The notes under the pieces were generated by a model. That model searched no databases, was not told where the DNA came from, and saw only the letters and a program-made list of their open reading frames with translations. Both the position numbers and the translations under genes were made by a program. 64,000 nucleotides of DNA from Volvox africanus. Lineage: Eukaryota > Chlorophyta > Chlorophyceae > Chlamydomonadales > Volvocaceae. Below are positions 1 through 16,075 of the stretch, piece after piece. How positions within the stretch are numbered: position 1 is the first letter of the stretch; every line of letters starts with the position of its first letter. The stretch lies in the NCBI GenBank assembly GCA_030268105.1, contig BSDZ01000010.1, forward strand, positions 2,518,001 through 2,582,000. Reading direction: 5' to 3'.

Positions 1-17
1 TTCGCATTGGTCCTTAC

Positions 18-3000
18 TTTCAGCACTCGCACTGAGATGATGCAGTCCTCCGCCTGAGTGACCATGAAAGCTTGCAGGAAGGTCTGACTGGTGCGAGACT
101 CCTGGTGGCCGTCGAGGGTCCAGTAATTGCAGGTGCAGCCGCCCTCGCACTGCACACCCGCGCGACCCATGTTTTCGTAGGAGCGCAGGTGCCCCAGCTC
201 GGCCGTCACCTGCCATAACCCTCGCCCCATCCCAGGGCAAGCGGGTTGCACGAAAGCGCGAACCGAACGAAAGAGAAGAGGAGAGGTAAATGGATCAAGA
301 ATGCAGGATTGAGGGCACGAAACCGATGTCAGTTCCGGGGGGGGAGGGATGCGGCGAAGATCCGACATGTACGCACTGCTCTGGGGGTAAGGAACGGTAA
401 TGCCCGTCAGCAGCCAGAAGCCGAAGTAGTGGCGCAGGGCTCTAGGCCTCCGCAACTAAAATACAGGTAATGCCGAGAACAGACTTCCGGGAATGTGTTT
501 GATGAATGCAGAATTCCGGTACCAGGTGGCCAACTTGTTTCAGCCCGCCCCTGAAATATCTATGGCAGAAGGTAGAAACATCTACTTCTATGGACCCACC
601 ATCGCATCGCTCCGCGTGCGGTTGCTCAAGGTGTTGATCTTGAACTTGATGTACTGATCCGGGACGTCAGACACGAAGCCCCATTTCGGCAGATCCGCGG
701 ACTTGCCCTCGTTCACCCATTGGAAGCCGTCCGTCTCGACCATCTACAAGGTGGAGATGGTCGAGACGGACGTAGTTATATAATGCTGCTTGTCTGCTTG
801 ATACTGTTTGCCTTTACAACACATCTACATCCCGGTAATAACCCCCGGGGAGCCCCGCCACCAGTATCAGTCTCCAGGAAGGCGGTTAGGCACTTGGCGA
901 AGGTGGTCACGAGGCAAATGACTCCCCATAAATAAAAAATATAATATAAATATACATATATATATAATCTTATATAAATAACTTCCTATCAATCTTACCT
1001 CCTCATCCCTGAGCGGGCAAATCGAAACACATCTCTTCAGCCATACCGCTGCGTCAAGCCTGTCTACGTATACCAACGGCCGCTAACGGGCACCAACTGC
1101 CACTAACAAGCCGCCTTGCATACCTCACCTAGCCCGAGAGATCCCCCACCTGGGCTTTATTACGGACTGCACTGCATTGCACTGTCGGAATTCGCGTAGT
1201 GAATGCGTTCTTTCTATTTCCCGCCCCACGCCCCATAACCCCACCCGCACCAACCGTGCGCTGGAAGGCCGGTCCGATGAAGCACTTATCCGCCTTGGAC
1301 TCCAGGTTGTCCGGCAGCATGGGGCTGGGCAGCGGGGCGTCTATGGCCTGTTGGTCCTCCGGGCTGAGCTGGGAGCCGGAAGCAACCTGCGGGCCCGGGC
1401 GCCAGGGGAGGGCACGGAGAATCCTAATCACTCAGGGAAGGGCCCAACGAAGAGCGCAAGGTGCGGAGAAAGACAGCTGCTCCACCTCACAAGAGGGGGA
1501 GGGAGAGGGGACGAAGGAGGGAGGTTCGACATCCTTTTCTGGAAGAGGGTGTCCCGAAGCGTTTAAAGCTCTTTGGCGGTCACCGGAGCTACACATAACA
1601 CCGAGAGCGGAAAGGGGGTTCGCATTTGGTCTTCGTACCGAGTGCTGGGGACCCCCTTTTAACGAATGCTCCTCCTAAGCACCGACGCATCTCCTACGTT
1701 TTCCTGTCACTCGGTCGTCGGGCCCCTCTCCCCTCTCCCCCTTAAAAAGGCTGAACGGTGGGAGTTCCTCGTACAGCTTTCATTCCATCCATGCCTTCAC
1801 CAGAGAGAAATGCCTGCTGATCCCTGCCCCCTAGGGTCTCCACCACGCCCCGCTGCGCTCACATCCGCCCAGACGTCTAGCACCAGCTGAGCCGCGATCT
1901 CCCCCATAATCCGGTGGCCCGTGTTGCCGTCTGGATGGACGAGGTCGTAATAGAAGGCAAAATCCTTCAGTGTTGCGTCTATAAAGTTCTCGTGCTGGAT
2001 CACGCCGTGACGGTCAGCTCGTGGCCGCTTCACCTGGAAGCCCTTCTTGCCTAGGGGGGCGGCGGCGGCAGCAGCGAGTACGTGCGGGTTGGGTAACGGG
2101 AAACGGGAGGGTTGCGGGTAAATGACGCGATGACAATGAAGGTGCAAGCGGGTGGTGGAAGCCGGAGCGCACGATGGCGATCCTTTCCAGTTGGCCAACC
2201 GGAACCATGGAGCCCCGGGTGCGGTTGGCCAACGCCTATATGTGCGCATCCCCTTCCCTGCCATCACCCGCATATGCGTCATTAATTTCTCGCCAATCCT
2301 TCCCACTCCGCCAGCATAAACTGCATAGCCCTGCCGGCCTATCCTGACAGGTCTTCACGTACATCCTAATGTTGAGCAGCGCGTGCACCCCAGGTTCTTT
2401 AGCTGCTTTTATGCCGCTAAAGGCTCTTCACCATTCCACGCCCTTTCCCTCCCAAGTTGCCCTGGTGTTTTGCCCTTTTAGTCCCAGCCCTCCCAGCCTC
2501 CCTCCGCCGCACCTTCCGCCATGTAGTGGTAGCAGCATGCCTTAACAGACAGCTGGGGCAGGCCGTAGAACAGTCCAAACTCGGACTGCTGCCGCTCGCT
2601 GCTCATCCAGAACTGCCCCGAAGTGTCCGCGGGGAGCTGGAACCACCGGTAGGCGTGCATCAGGATCACCGCGGGCCGGTTGGGATAGCCTAAGAGCTTC
2701 CGCAGCAGCCGCTCGTACGGCCGCCGTATCTGTTACAGCAGCATATCAATAAGCCGGAAGGCTGCTTTGCGAAGGCCCGTGCGTAATTCTTACGTTTGTG
2801 CGCAGGGATGTGTGTGTATAGATGTCTGGTGGGTAGAGTAAGGTAGGGTAGGGTGGGGTAGGGTGGGGTAGGATAGGGTAGGGTAGGGTGGGGTGGGGTG
2901 GAGGGAAGAAAGGAACGCTACCTTGAGGGCAGCATGGAAGAAGCCAAGACGCGAGAGAGGCATCCAGCGGTTGCGTGGCGGGGAAGGGTGCTGGTGCACT

Positions 3001-4149
3001 TCGGGATTGTGGCAATAATTGCAGCCGCTTCGGAGCCCTTGGGGAAAAAGGGAAGGGAACATGAGCCGTCCTAATTTTGAGTGAGCCTGCCCGCCACACA
3101 GCCTGCGGTACTTCTGCAAGCTGCTCCCTTCGTTTCTTCTCTCGACCCCCCCCCTCCCCCGACCTCACCCATCCCAACATTGATAATCCGAGTCAACCTG
3201 GCCCTTAAGCCCCGGCTAAGCGAAATAACGGTGAAAAAATTAAATTTATTAATACATACACGTTTTTATTTTATTTAAAGTATTATATAAATACAATATC
3301 TAAATTTTTTTAATGCATTTATTTGCAATTACTGGGTCAGAGCAGATCCATCCTGCCGCCAAGCCCTCCAACCTGTTTCCACTCCCGCCCGTCATGTCAC
3401 ACCTGATTGTTCATGTGCGGCATAGGCATCTCTTCGTCGTTGACTGCGTACTCCACAAAGATGACGTCCGCGTCCCGGGGCACGTGCACGTTGTGACAGG
3501 ACGACATGTACTGACTGCTCGTACCGGGCACGGCGCCGTTGCGAACTTTCACACGGTCTTTATCTGGCAGATTCGCATCCAACACGAACTGCATCCATTT
3601 GGGGTACGGCGGCGCATCCACCGCCCCCTGGCCTGCGGTGATGCTGCCACCGACAGTGACGACGGTCAGGTTGGCGCCATCCTGGTAGCGCTTGAGTGCG
3701 GCCTGAAACCGTGAGCGGTCGCCGAAGGAGGACTGTGCAGCACGGCGGGTGCGCGCGTCCGTAAGCATCTGGAACAGCCCCGGGTTAAACTCCTGAGCCT
3801 TGCAGGCGCCGGAGGTACCCGCCAACATGCCTTTATAGCACGCCTCGCCACAGACTTGCCCTTCACCTCTGGCGGCATTATCGCCTCTACTTGTGCCAGC
3901 GCCAGCGCTACCGGTGGTGTCTGCATCACCGTCGTCATCGCTACTATTGTCAACATCGCGATTAAGGCCGAAAGCGACACCATGCCCGCCGGCGCTACGA
4001 GTTCTAAACGGCCTGTTGATGCGTGCAGCCGCAATGGCCAAACCCCCAAAGGGACGATCAGCAGTGGGCGACAGAAACTCCATCGCCGGCGGCTGTAGCA
4101 GCAGCAAGAGTCCTAGTGCGAACAGTAAGGTCTGTCGGCTGTACGGCAT
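18..4149 (-). CDS. Secreted SGNH/GDSL-type hydrolase (3' end outside window)
   Basis: Six exons read right to left: 4149-3403, 2729-2513, 2050-1863, 1386-1255, 743-600 and 209-18, with closing phases; the last exon ends in a GTAAGG donor, so the C-terminus lies beyond the window. The start ATG at 4149 opens a hydrophobic signal peptide (LLFALGLLLLLQ). SGNH blocks are visible: GGSITAGQG (nucleophile Ser) and NGAVPGTSS in exon 1, VEYAVND (Asn) in exon 1, and DLVHPDGNTGH (catalytic Asp and His) in exon 3. Downstream exons are Cys-containing (CEGGCTCNYW) and probably form an extra C-terminal domain. The family comprises esterases or acetyl-hydrolases acting on polysaccharides or lipids; the substrate is not deducible, and a secreted or wall location is inferred from the signal peptide. 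Confidence 0.8.
728..772. repeat. 18-bp inverted repeat at an exon edge of the SGNH gene
   Basis: Arms 728-745 and 755-772 are perfect reverse complements with a 9-nt loop. The left arm covers the predicted splice acceptor and first codons (MVETDG) of the exon at 743-600, so the intron carries an inverted copy of the exon edge. Confidence 0.85.
2829..2902. repeat. GGGTA/GGGGT pentamer array
   Basis: An imperfect array of GGGTA and GGGGT units lies in the first intron of the minus-strand SGNH gene. It is G-rich on the plus strand. It resembles but does not match algal telomere heptamers (TTTAGGG). Confidence 0.85.
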
Positions 4150-6523
4150 TGCTGGTTCTGGTTGGTTGTTATCCTTGATTCAGCAGCAGCGGCGGTGGCA
4201 GCGGCAGGTGGAGGGGCTTGCCTAAACTATAGTGCCATGAGTGTGTGCGCAGGGACTAACAATAAGGCCGCCACGAAGGCAGCAGTCGATGAAATAAGAT
4301 CCAGGGCCTGCATATTCACCGGTTGGGGTTCAGCTGCTATTGATTACGCGGGTCGGTAGCTGCTGTCGTTGGTCACGGGGAAGGGAAGGCGTGAAAGCAA
4401 TATAATTACAGGCAAGCTAATGAAAACTAACACGTCCTGATCCTGTTAAAGGGTAACGTGCGAATGTGCAATGTCTTTTAGGACAGGTGGGTTGGCACTT
4501 GGCCAACAACTTAATTAATCTGCGTCCAATTTGATGCTTCTGCAGCCTACGAAATCCCACAGTCCAGCTAAGCCTCATACGTACCTGCTGCAATGATACC
4601 TAGTCCACCGTCGTCCTGATCGACCTTAGCGCTTTGGCCAGCAGAAGCCATTCCTACTCACATGGAAATATTCGCATACTCGCTTTTAAGACGACTAAAT
4701 TGAACGTTCTCATAAACCCAAGAATTTGCATGTGTTAGAGCGTTACAGGTTGCATCGAATGTCTTTGACGATATTCATAGTATCGTATACATGAAAGTGA
4801 TAATTAAGACGTTGCCGTCACTATTCCGAAGCATGCATGTTCTCCATCACCGGAGAATGTTTTGCAAACTTGGAACCGGCAACGGTTGTCTGTTAGCCGA
4901 GCAGATATGCGCCCTCCCCCATTCGGTGGCTTCAAGAGGAATGTATCAGGGATGGCCACTGGTAAAAAGATTTTGCAACCGCTATAGATTTCAAGCCATC
5001 TAACGGAGCGGCACGGGTTTTGATTGAGAGCCAGAGTGCTGCATCTATGCCACAGCTCGTCATCTTTACGATGTAACGTACTAAGGTCAAGAAGCGCCCT
5101 CCCCCTCTCTCACGGAACAAACAAGCAAAGCCCTCCCCCTCTCCCGCGACACTAGATACAAGGAAATGGACTAGGGCTAGCACAGAAGGGTGGAGCTTGT
5201 CTTCATTGATTTACAAAGAAAATCCTCTTTCCTATTGTTGTTGAGGTTATAGAGATGTTTGTGGTCCTCCAGATCAAGCTGTTTGGTGTTGTTCACAAAC
5301 GGCCCGCCATTCCTCTTTCTGTTGCAAATCTGTTGCAAACACGCTGTGCTAGATCAGGCTTGGGATGTATACCCGAGACCTAATGCCTGCTGAACAACGA
5401 AAAACAAGATGAGAAGCAAAGCTACTGCAAGCGATTAAATATCGCGTGTCATTGAATGTCTCACACCTCAGCCTGTGTCCTCAGGGCTGAGGTGTGAGAC
5501 ATCTGTACAACTGCCTCAGCATGGGCCTTACACCCAACTAAACCGACTACCGAACGCAAGTCCGTACTCCGCAGTAATCCATCTTGAACGTCATCTTACC
5601 GTCTTCTTCCCAAACCGCGAAAGTTCACGTCGGATGGTGGTAAATCCCGCGTGAAAATGTGTAGGCACACTCGCTGGATGGGTATGCCGCAGCATAGTAA
5701 TAGCTTATATTCTGATGACAGTAACGATAATGTTATTACCCCTGGATGTTAATGTATGAATACCTTGGGGTGATTGAATGCCCCGCCGATGCTGAAGTGC
5801 GTGCCGGTTTCGCTAGCTTAGGGGTGGGGCATGGCCTTACTATGCTTCAGTTTATGACAATAAACAACCAACTAGGACTTGCCCAGGTTATCCATAGTAG
5901 CCCCTTAAAACGCTCGTCCGTTCGCGGGCTCGCCCGCTTGCCGTCATCATTCTCCGCGTAGAAAGGCGGAGGCCTTTGCTGTTATGCAGCCCTCTCTTGT
6001 CTTAAAAGCCTCCCCACCCCAAACCCCAATCCCGCCCGATCCATGTTTCCTTGCGCTTCCACCACCCGCATGTCGCGTTCGGCGGAATTACCCTGAGTCC
6101 TCAGGCGGGACATGCACCTGCAGATGATTAACTTTGGTCAGGAGCACTGCCCCGCGCACGATACGTGGGGTTGTCCCATCTGCAGCTGGGCCACTGCGCT
6201 GACTGGCAAATCCGGTGACCGTGGTGGCAGTGGCGGCAGCGGTAGTCCTACGACTTCGGTTAGGACTTCGTTTTATTGTTCTTCTCCTTCCCTTTCTGAT
6301 TTTACAGGACATTTTCTTCTCTTTTCCAATTTGCTTTGGCATTTATCAATTCCTCGATCGTTTTGGCTTGACCTCCCATGATCGTCCGGGCCTTGCGAGC
6401 TCTTTGACTTTGGAAATCACATCACCATGATCACTGTGCTATCAGTTTTCATTATCATTGTTGCAGAGAATGTGATACCTTGATGCAGCATGCAAGTAGA
6501 TAGTTATCTAAACAGAGGCCAAC
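4150..6523. other. Intergenic region between SGNH hydrolase and FAM98 genes
   Basis: This lies between the start of the leftward SGNH gene and the start of the rightward FAM98 gene, so it should contain both promoters. No convincing exon was found. A minus-strand open stretch at about 6090-6260 is weakly protein-like but has no partner exons. The hairpin at 5456-5502 is listed separately. Confidence 0.6.
5456..5502. repeat. Perfect hairpin with 18-bp arms
   Basis: Arms 5456-5473 and 5485-5502 are exact reverse complements with an 11-nt loop, in non-coding DNA between two divergent genes. It could be a foldback element remnant, a cruciform or an RNA hairpin; function unknown. Confidence 0.9.
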
Positions 6524-9500
6524 ATGGATCGTGAAGGGCGAGCGGCGGACTTGTTGACGCGCATAGAGTTGTGTGGGTGAGCCTGGATGGCACCGTACTC
6601 GTTCCATTGCACCCTCTCTTCTCTTTCCGGGTGCTCTTAAGTCATTGGGCCTCGGCGTAAGGCGGGAGGAACAAAAACGACATGCGGAAATTCATTTGAT
6701 GCTACAGCGGAGCGATGCTGCAAGCATAAAGGCCCGCATGACATTTTCAGGCTATGGCACGAACGCACACGCTGCTATGGTGAAATTAGGTCATCTTACG
6801 GGGATGGTCTCTATACCGCGTCGCATATATCTTGTTGTCTGCAGGCTACAGACTGGGGTGAACTCGTTCGACCTCTACAGCAAAGATGTGCGTGAGGTGT
6901 TCCGAAAATTATGTGCGGCCCTTGCTGACGCTGTTCAGCTCACGGTGACGCCACTAGCGCTGTGTGAGTAAAATGGCCTCTCAACACTTCTTCCCAACGC
7001 GTCTGCGGCCATCTAACCCTGCACGTTTCTGCGGATCACCACCTGCAGGCGATTCCTCCCAGCTCAGTGCGGCAGCGCAGGCAGTTCGAGCAGCCACTGC
7101 TTCGCAGCGCGATGCCCAAATGAACCGGCTTGATATTGCTTTGCTGGCCCTGCTCAAAACGATCGATGGTGAGTGGGGTTCGTGGCCAACGCGCCACCAC
7201 AGCCGCTTATATACGCTTCCTCCAAACCCGGCCCTGCGCATGGCCACACTGTAAACGCCATTTCCCTGAATCCCCGAACATATTATTACGCATTTGGCAT
7301 TCTGAGAGCACGAAGGATCGATGGACAGAGCTCAGGAGCCTTTTGGTGTTTCGTTTCCACCCGCAGCCACCACGCAGGCCAAGGAGCGCGTGGAAGTTCT
7401 TGAGCAATTGATGTCCTGCCTCCAGGCCGCACGTCTTGTTGCCGTGTCTCGTGACGGAGGGAAACCAACATTCGGCACAGACCGCCAAGAGGAGCCGCAA
7501 CAGCAGGAGACGACGAAGGTGTCACAAGCTGCTGCGACCCATATCGATGGAAACAGTGGCGGAGTGGCAGCAGCAGTGGTTGGAAAGGAGCTCCAGGCGC
7601 GCACAGTGGATGTCTCCCGAGCGCTGCGGTTGGCGGCGGGGGCATTGCAGGTGAACACGCTGCTGGTTCTGAACGGCATCATCTACCCTGGCTATTCAAT
7701 ATGAACAAATAGCGCGCGAGGGGGCTCCCTAACGGAGCCGCATGGATGACCAGATGCATAGCGTACAAGTAGGGGCTTTGCTTGGCTAATGTGGGTCCTT
7801 GGGAGATGGCATCAGACACCGCCGTCGTCGCCGTTGAGATCCCAATGTCCCGACGGTAGCGTGTGCGTGAATGGCATTACCATGAGCTATACTGCTTCTA
7901 GGCAGGCGGTTGATATGTAATTTCGCTTCAGCTTTCTCCGCTCTTCAGATAAAGCTGGTTTGGAATCCCTTCGATGTTGTTTGCTGAAGCTCACGTACCA
8001 AGGACGATATCCCACACCTGGCCGTACTCGTAGGTCCCTCTGGCGGCAGACCCTGGCAGCGGCTCCCGCAGGTCGCTGCCTCTACTTGAGCGGCTGGTGC
8101 CCCAGGTGCAGGCCGCCCTCGACCAGCTGGGTCCGTCCTTCCTGGCGCCCATCTGCCAGCGGAAGGACCTGACAACTGAGCAGGTGTGTGGTGTTGGAGG
8201 CGGCACGTCATTTGTTGACTCGATCGTGCGTGGGTGTGGACGCTTCGATGACTACCCTTCGTTGCGATACGTCGTACTTCATTGCAGGAACGCAAGCAGT
8301 AGCGTGTGTGAGTGATCCGGTACCGCAGCGCCGGCTGCTGAGGGTTGTTTATCTGTTCTCATATGCATCCTTTGGGTTGCTTCCTTTGGTCGGGATTTTG
8401 TTGCTATTATCGTCGTGATGGTATTCAATAGCTTGAGGGTTGCGAAATAACTTTGTGCGTATGGAGGTCCGTCCGCTGCATTAATCCGGGAAATGCATCG
8501 ACGGAGCACCAGGCGGCACAGTTATGAAGTCAATGCGATCTTGGCTGGTGGTCGTGTTATGACGAATGGGAGAGGAGGAGAGCTCCCAAACAAACAAAGA
8601 AAACACAAACGCATCATCCGGCAGGTACGAATCAGGCACTCAAGTGACTTTCAGCAAAATTGTGATGTGATGTGATGTGATGGCATTCGATCACAGTAAC
8701 TCGTGCGTTCGCCGACTGATGAAGGCCCTTGATGATGCCACCTGCTCCCCTCACTGCGACGCGGCAGCTCGCTGTGCTTGCGGATATTAATACGGCTTTC
8801 CAGGAGGAGTACGAACTGCGGCGGGCGGTGTTGGTGGAGCGCGCTAAGGTGACCCTGCAGGTAAGGGCGCGTGGGGCTTCCGGGTAGCAATAGTGGGCAG
8901 GGCCCGGGGTGCGAGGCAGAGACATGCCTGAAAACAAAGTTCATTGGGACGGTCTTTCCGTTCCTCGTTCCGAAACAGCAGACGGGCAGAAGAGAAAAAA
9001 GAAACGCTCAGCCAGATGTAGCACCAACGGGCCGAACTGCGGCTGTTGGCCCTCCAGCGCTGTCGTCACACGCACCACGTAACACCTACGGCTGGGAGGG
9101 AATTCGCCGCAAGGTCGTGCAACTCAGTACGGACGGTGCGGTGCATTGTGACCGTACGGCGCCCTCTTTTGCGAGAGGCTTCTCTTCTGAATTGCTGAAC
9201 GGTCCGGCGTTAACATGTACACTATAATCGACATTACATTAGTCTCGTTTGTGAACTGGGCCATAAAAGCCGTTAAGAGCCGTTAGAGCAACGCTAACCT
9301 GCAGAGCCGACCCTGGCTGTTCCGTAGTTATGATTTGTCGACGCGATAGCTGCAGCTGCGGCGGCCCTCCCTCACACCTCTCGCTATCTGTGTCTTGACC
9401 CTTTCCGCTGCATGTAATCTTGACGCTGTAGGCATTCGAGTGGTCGGGACGGCTGGCGGAGAGGGGCACTGCGGAGGAGGCTGGGGGAGTGGCGGCAGCT

Positions 9501-10839
9501 GCAAGGAGGGCTATGGCGGTGCAGCCGCAGGTGGGAAACGGTTGCAGCGGAAACGGAGTCATCGAGGAGGGAAGGGACGAACGTCGACGTTCATATGCTG
9601 GGAGGGATAGGGATGCCTGGTCAAGAGTCCTTTCTAGCGGGTCGTGACGGTCGTGTGGACTTCTGTCATGCTCTTGCATGTATGTTGGCGGTGTTCGCGA
9701 TGGCTGAGCTATCCGTATGTCCCCCATCCCTCCGTTATGCGGTTATTATTCATCTCATGCATCGTCGTTCGCTGCCATCAGCGGTCCATCCGGCCTCAAA
9801 TTACGTGGGGTGGTCTCTGCGGGACTGAATCGGTCCATCCGGCCTCAAATTACGTGGGGTGGTCTCTGCGGGACTGAATCGGTCCATCCGGCCTCAAATT
9901 ACGTGGGGTGGTCTCTGCGGGACTGAATCGGTCCATCCGGCGCGGTTATGTCTCGGCTCATCCTCTTTCGGGAGAGAGGGGGGCTGGGTAAAGGAGGTCC
10001 ACCTTCTGGGAGAGCTGAGGAGCTTCTGATAGGTCTGGATGGCCCTGGATGCCGTCTGGTGCGTTGCGGCTTTCAGCAGCCATGCGGTTGGACCCCACCG
10101 GGACCCATACCAGTAGTCTGGTGGTTGCGTCTGAGAAGCGGCGCCTGCATGTGTTCGGGGAAATGCTGAGCAACACACACATCGTTTGCTTCTAGCGCTT
10201 ACCCTCCCGAGTCGCCACATCCGGGACTCCATTCCGCCCCTGCAGGTCTGTTTGGACGACGTGTGGTCCCTGCGGCCAGCGGACGCGGTGGCGCTAACCT
10301 CTGTCCCCACCTCCACTCCGATTGCCACTTTGGACGCCGCGGCAACAGTTACCGGGTACAGCCCCAGCACGGACCTGTGTGGAGCTGCAAGCTTGTCAGG
10401 CCGCAAGAGAGCCGCGCCTTTGGCTGCAAGCATCAAGAGCGTGATTATCGGGAAGGTGCCAGATCGTGGCGGTAGACCGGAAGGGAGGTCCAGGGAGGCG
10501 TATATGCCGGATTTCCGCCCGCGATCAGTAGGAGGTGGTGGCGGTGGTGGCAATTATGGTTCGGGTGGGGGCGGTGGCCGCGGCGGCGGAGCATACCGGC
10601 CGCAGAGCGCTCTCGGGGGGCCGAGCAGTGGTGGAGGCAGGGATAGGGGTGCGGAGCGCGGCGGCGGCGGCGTACGAGGGGGCCCACAGCACACTGGGTC
10701 GGTAGATGAGGGCGGTAGGGTGGAGCGGGTGCAGGGAGGTTGGCAAGGGCATGGGGGCGGAGGACGCGGGGATGGTGGAGGAAAACGGGGGCACGGGGGA
10801 AGTGGCTGGGGAAGAGGACGTGGCGGTCGCGGCAGTTAA
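6524..10839 (+). CDS. FAM98: FAM98-family protein with RGG/Gly-rich tail
   Basis: Eight exons: 6524-6576, 6845-6963, 7049-7168, 7367-7650, 8034-8183, 8768-8860, 9432-9530 and 10246-10839. Phases close and give 503 codons plus stop. Family landmarks are in the right order: an N-terminal helical domain (exons 1-4), EEYELRRAVLVERAKVTLQ followed by AFEWSGRLAERG, then SIKSVIIGKVPDRGGRP, and a Gly-rich tail with RGG, GGRG and GRGRGGRG. In animals FAM98 proteins associate with DDX1 and the RTCB tRNA-ligase complex and bind RNA; the Gly/Arg tail fits RNA binding. Whether the alga has that complex cannot be told here. The exon 5 acceptor (TAG at 8031-8033) was chosen because nearer AGs break the frame. 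Confidence 0.85.
9783..9941. repeat. Three 49-bp tandem repeats in the last FAM98 intron
   Basis: Copies at 9783-9831, 9832-9880 and 9881-9929 are identical, followed by a 12-bp partial copy. Each begins ggtccatccggc. The array lies wholly within the intron 9531-10245, so it does not change the protein. Confidence 0.95.
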
Positions 10840-11290
10840 TGCATGGCAGGAATTTTTTTAGAAACAATAAACTATGGCAAGGGTGAGGATCTGCAGGTTA
10901 CTGCCGCAGGATATCTAGTTGATATGCCTTTGCTTCCTTCATTTGAAGTTGGTCTTTGTTTGCTCTTTAGCTGCAGGATGGCCTTGTTTACGTCATGTTT
11001 GCAGAGTGTATTTTTACGAATTGAAAATTTTCGAACGCTCAGTAGGACAGTTCAAAGGCGGTGGACAGGGCTGGACGATCGGCCGCGATACTGCCGCGAC
11101 CTCGGTAGATGACATCATGCAGCTGCGGACGTGCTCCATAGAAGATCCGTCTGACCGAGACCATATTTTAATTTCGCTGGCGTTGGTACCATTATCTTAA
11201 CGCCTCAATTTATCTGGAAGGCTAATACGCGACTAATAATACAAACAAGGAACAACAAACAGGTAGTCTTTTGCATATCATCTGCTTAAG
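10840..11290. other. Spacer between FAM98 and LEA-like genes
   Basis: A 451-base tail-to-head spacer that must hold the FAM98 3' UTR and the promoter of the next gene. No exon or distinctive motif is seen. Confidence 0.6.
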
Positions 11291-14757
<3,467 letters not shown>

Positions 14758-14777
<20 letters not shown>

Positions 14778-15414
14778 GGGGCTTTGAGATCTGGGGAAGG
14801 CCACCTGCCTGAGGGAGGGGGCCGGTGCCGCAGAGGAGGGCCTGACATGGGGAGCCCGGCAACCAGGGGATTAAGAGGTCTGGGGCCCCGTGGAAACGTC
14901 GTTTTGTGATGGCGGGGGTTTGCCGCATCACTTCCAAATGTATACCTGCTTGGGTGCTGACGGCGGCTGGAGGGACACCTCGCCAACTGAAAAGTCGCTT
15001 GGGAATGATGGAAACAAGATGAGAATTGTTGGTAGGGAAGGCGTTACGGCCGCGGCATGGAGGAGTGGTACGTTCTCTCACCGTATTATTGGGGGATAGC
15101 AGTGCAGGGTGCTGTTCCCCAAACTGCTGTACTAAGCGCGTCCGTACAGTGTACTGTCTTGATAGAGAACATCGTCCTTTTTTTAACTGATATTGTTCTT
15201 CCAAACCGTCCAGTTGTTTTACGACATTGGGACTTTTATGAGCGAGATATCGTTGGAAGGGACAATCGCAAAATTGGCGAGAGTTTGTCAGTTGTTCACC
15301 ACCGTGTGCGTGTGTGGGGGTATTTTGGGGGTTGAAGCAAGGCGTCGTTACAGCAGGAGATTGAAGGGCCTTATTCCACAGGCTGGTCTCTGGCCGGTTG
15401 GAGGCTGCAGCCAC
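14758..15414 (-). CDS. Long minus-strand ORF, doubtful
   Basis: An uninterrupted 218-codon frame opens with ATG at 15414 and overlaps the last exon of the LEA-like gene on the other strand by 20 bases. I recognise no domain and see no signal peptide. Composition is not obviously coding, and the region is more likely 3' UTR and spacer. Listed only because of its length. Confidence 0.15.
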
Positions 15415-16005
15415 CGAATTGCGTCATCTCAACTGCTTTACCCGTTTCAGTTGTCCCCTTCATTCGAACGAACTGCCGGTGGGGTACGGAACAGTGCCGG
15501 TTTGGCGATCGATGGTGGATACACGTCATGTCATGTCATGAAAATCCCTGAGCTGCTTGTGGACGGTTACATGCACACGCAACAAGAGCAACGAAGGCAG
15601 CGCTGGCGGCAGCGCGTTCAAATGGCATGGAAGAGAATTACTGCCGCTGTATGACGACGTGCCCGTGGTACTCGCCCACAATAACCTTACCGGAAGACCG
15701 GTACTATTGTTGCGCAACCCTCTCCCCCCGCGTCCGATTCGCCTCGCAACAGCGCCCTTCAAGCGCACCCGCGCTCCCTTTCGTATCGGGGGGCGAATGA
15801 GGGCGTAGCCGGCTATTAAGACAACATTTACACCATATCAACAAAAGGATATGTGGACGATTATTCCGCTGCTTCCATTGCGCTCTTATAGGGGAAACCC
15901 CCTCCCAAAAACGGATAGCAGCCTTTGGCAGCCCTTAGCCGCCGCCGACGTCGTCAGTCCGCTGCTTCACACACGTGCCGCCGCATGTGGCACCACTGAG
16001 TTGAC

Positions 16006-16075
16006 ACATCATTTCCATAACATCATTTCCATAACATCATTTCCATAACATCATTTCCATAACATCATTTCCATA
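16006..16075. repeat. Five perfect 14-bp tandem repeats
   Basis: The unit acatcatttccata is repeated five times without change in the spacer between two convergent genes. Confidence 0.97.

Noticed and set aside
9783..9941. CRISPR-like array
   Set aside because: Copies are directly adjacent with no unique spacers, in a eukaryotic intron; it is an ordinary tandem repeat.
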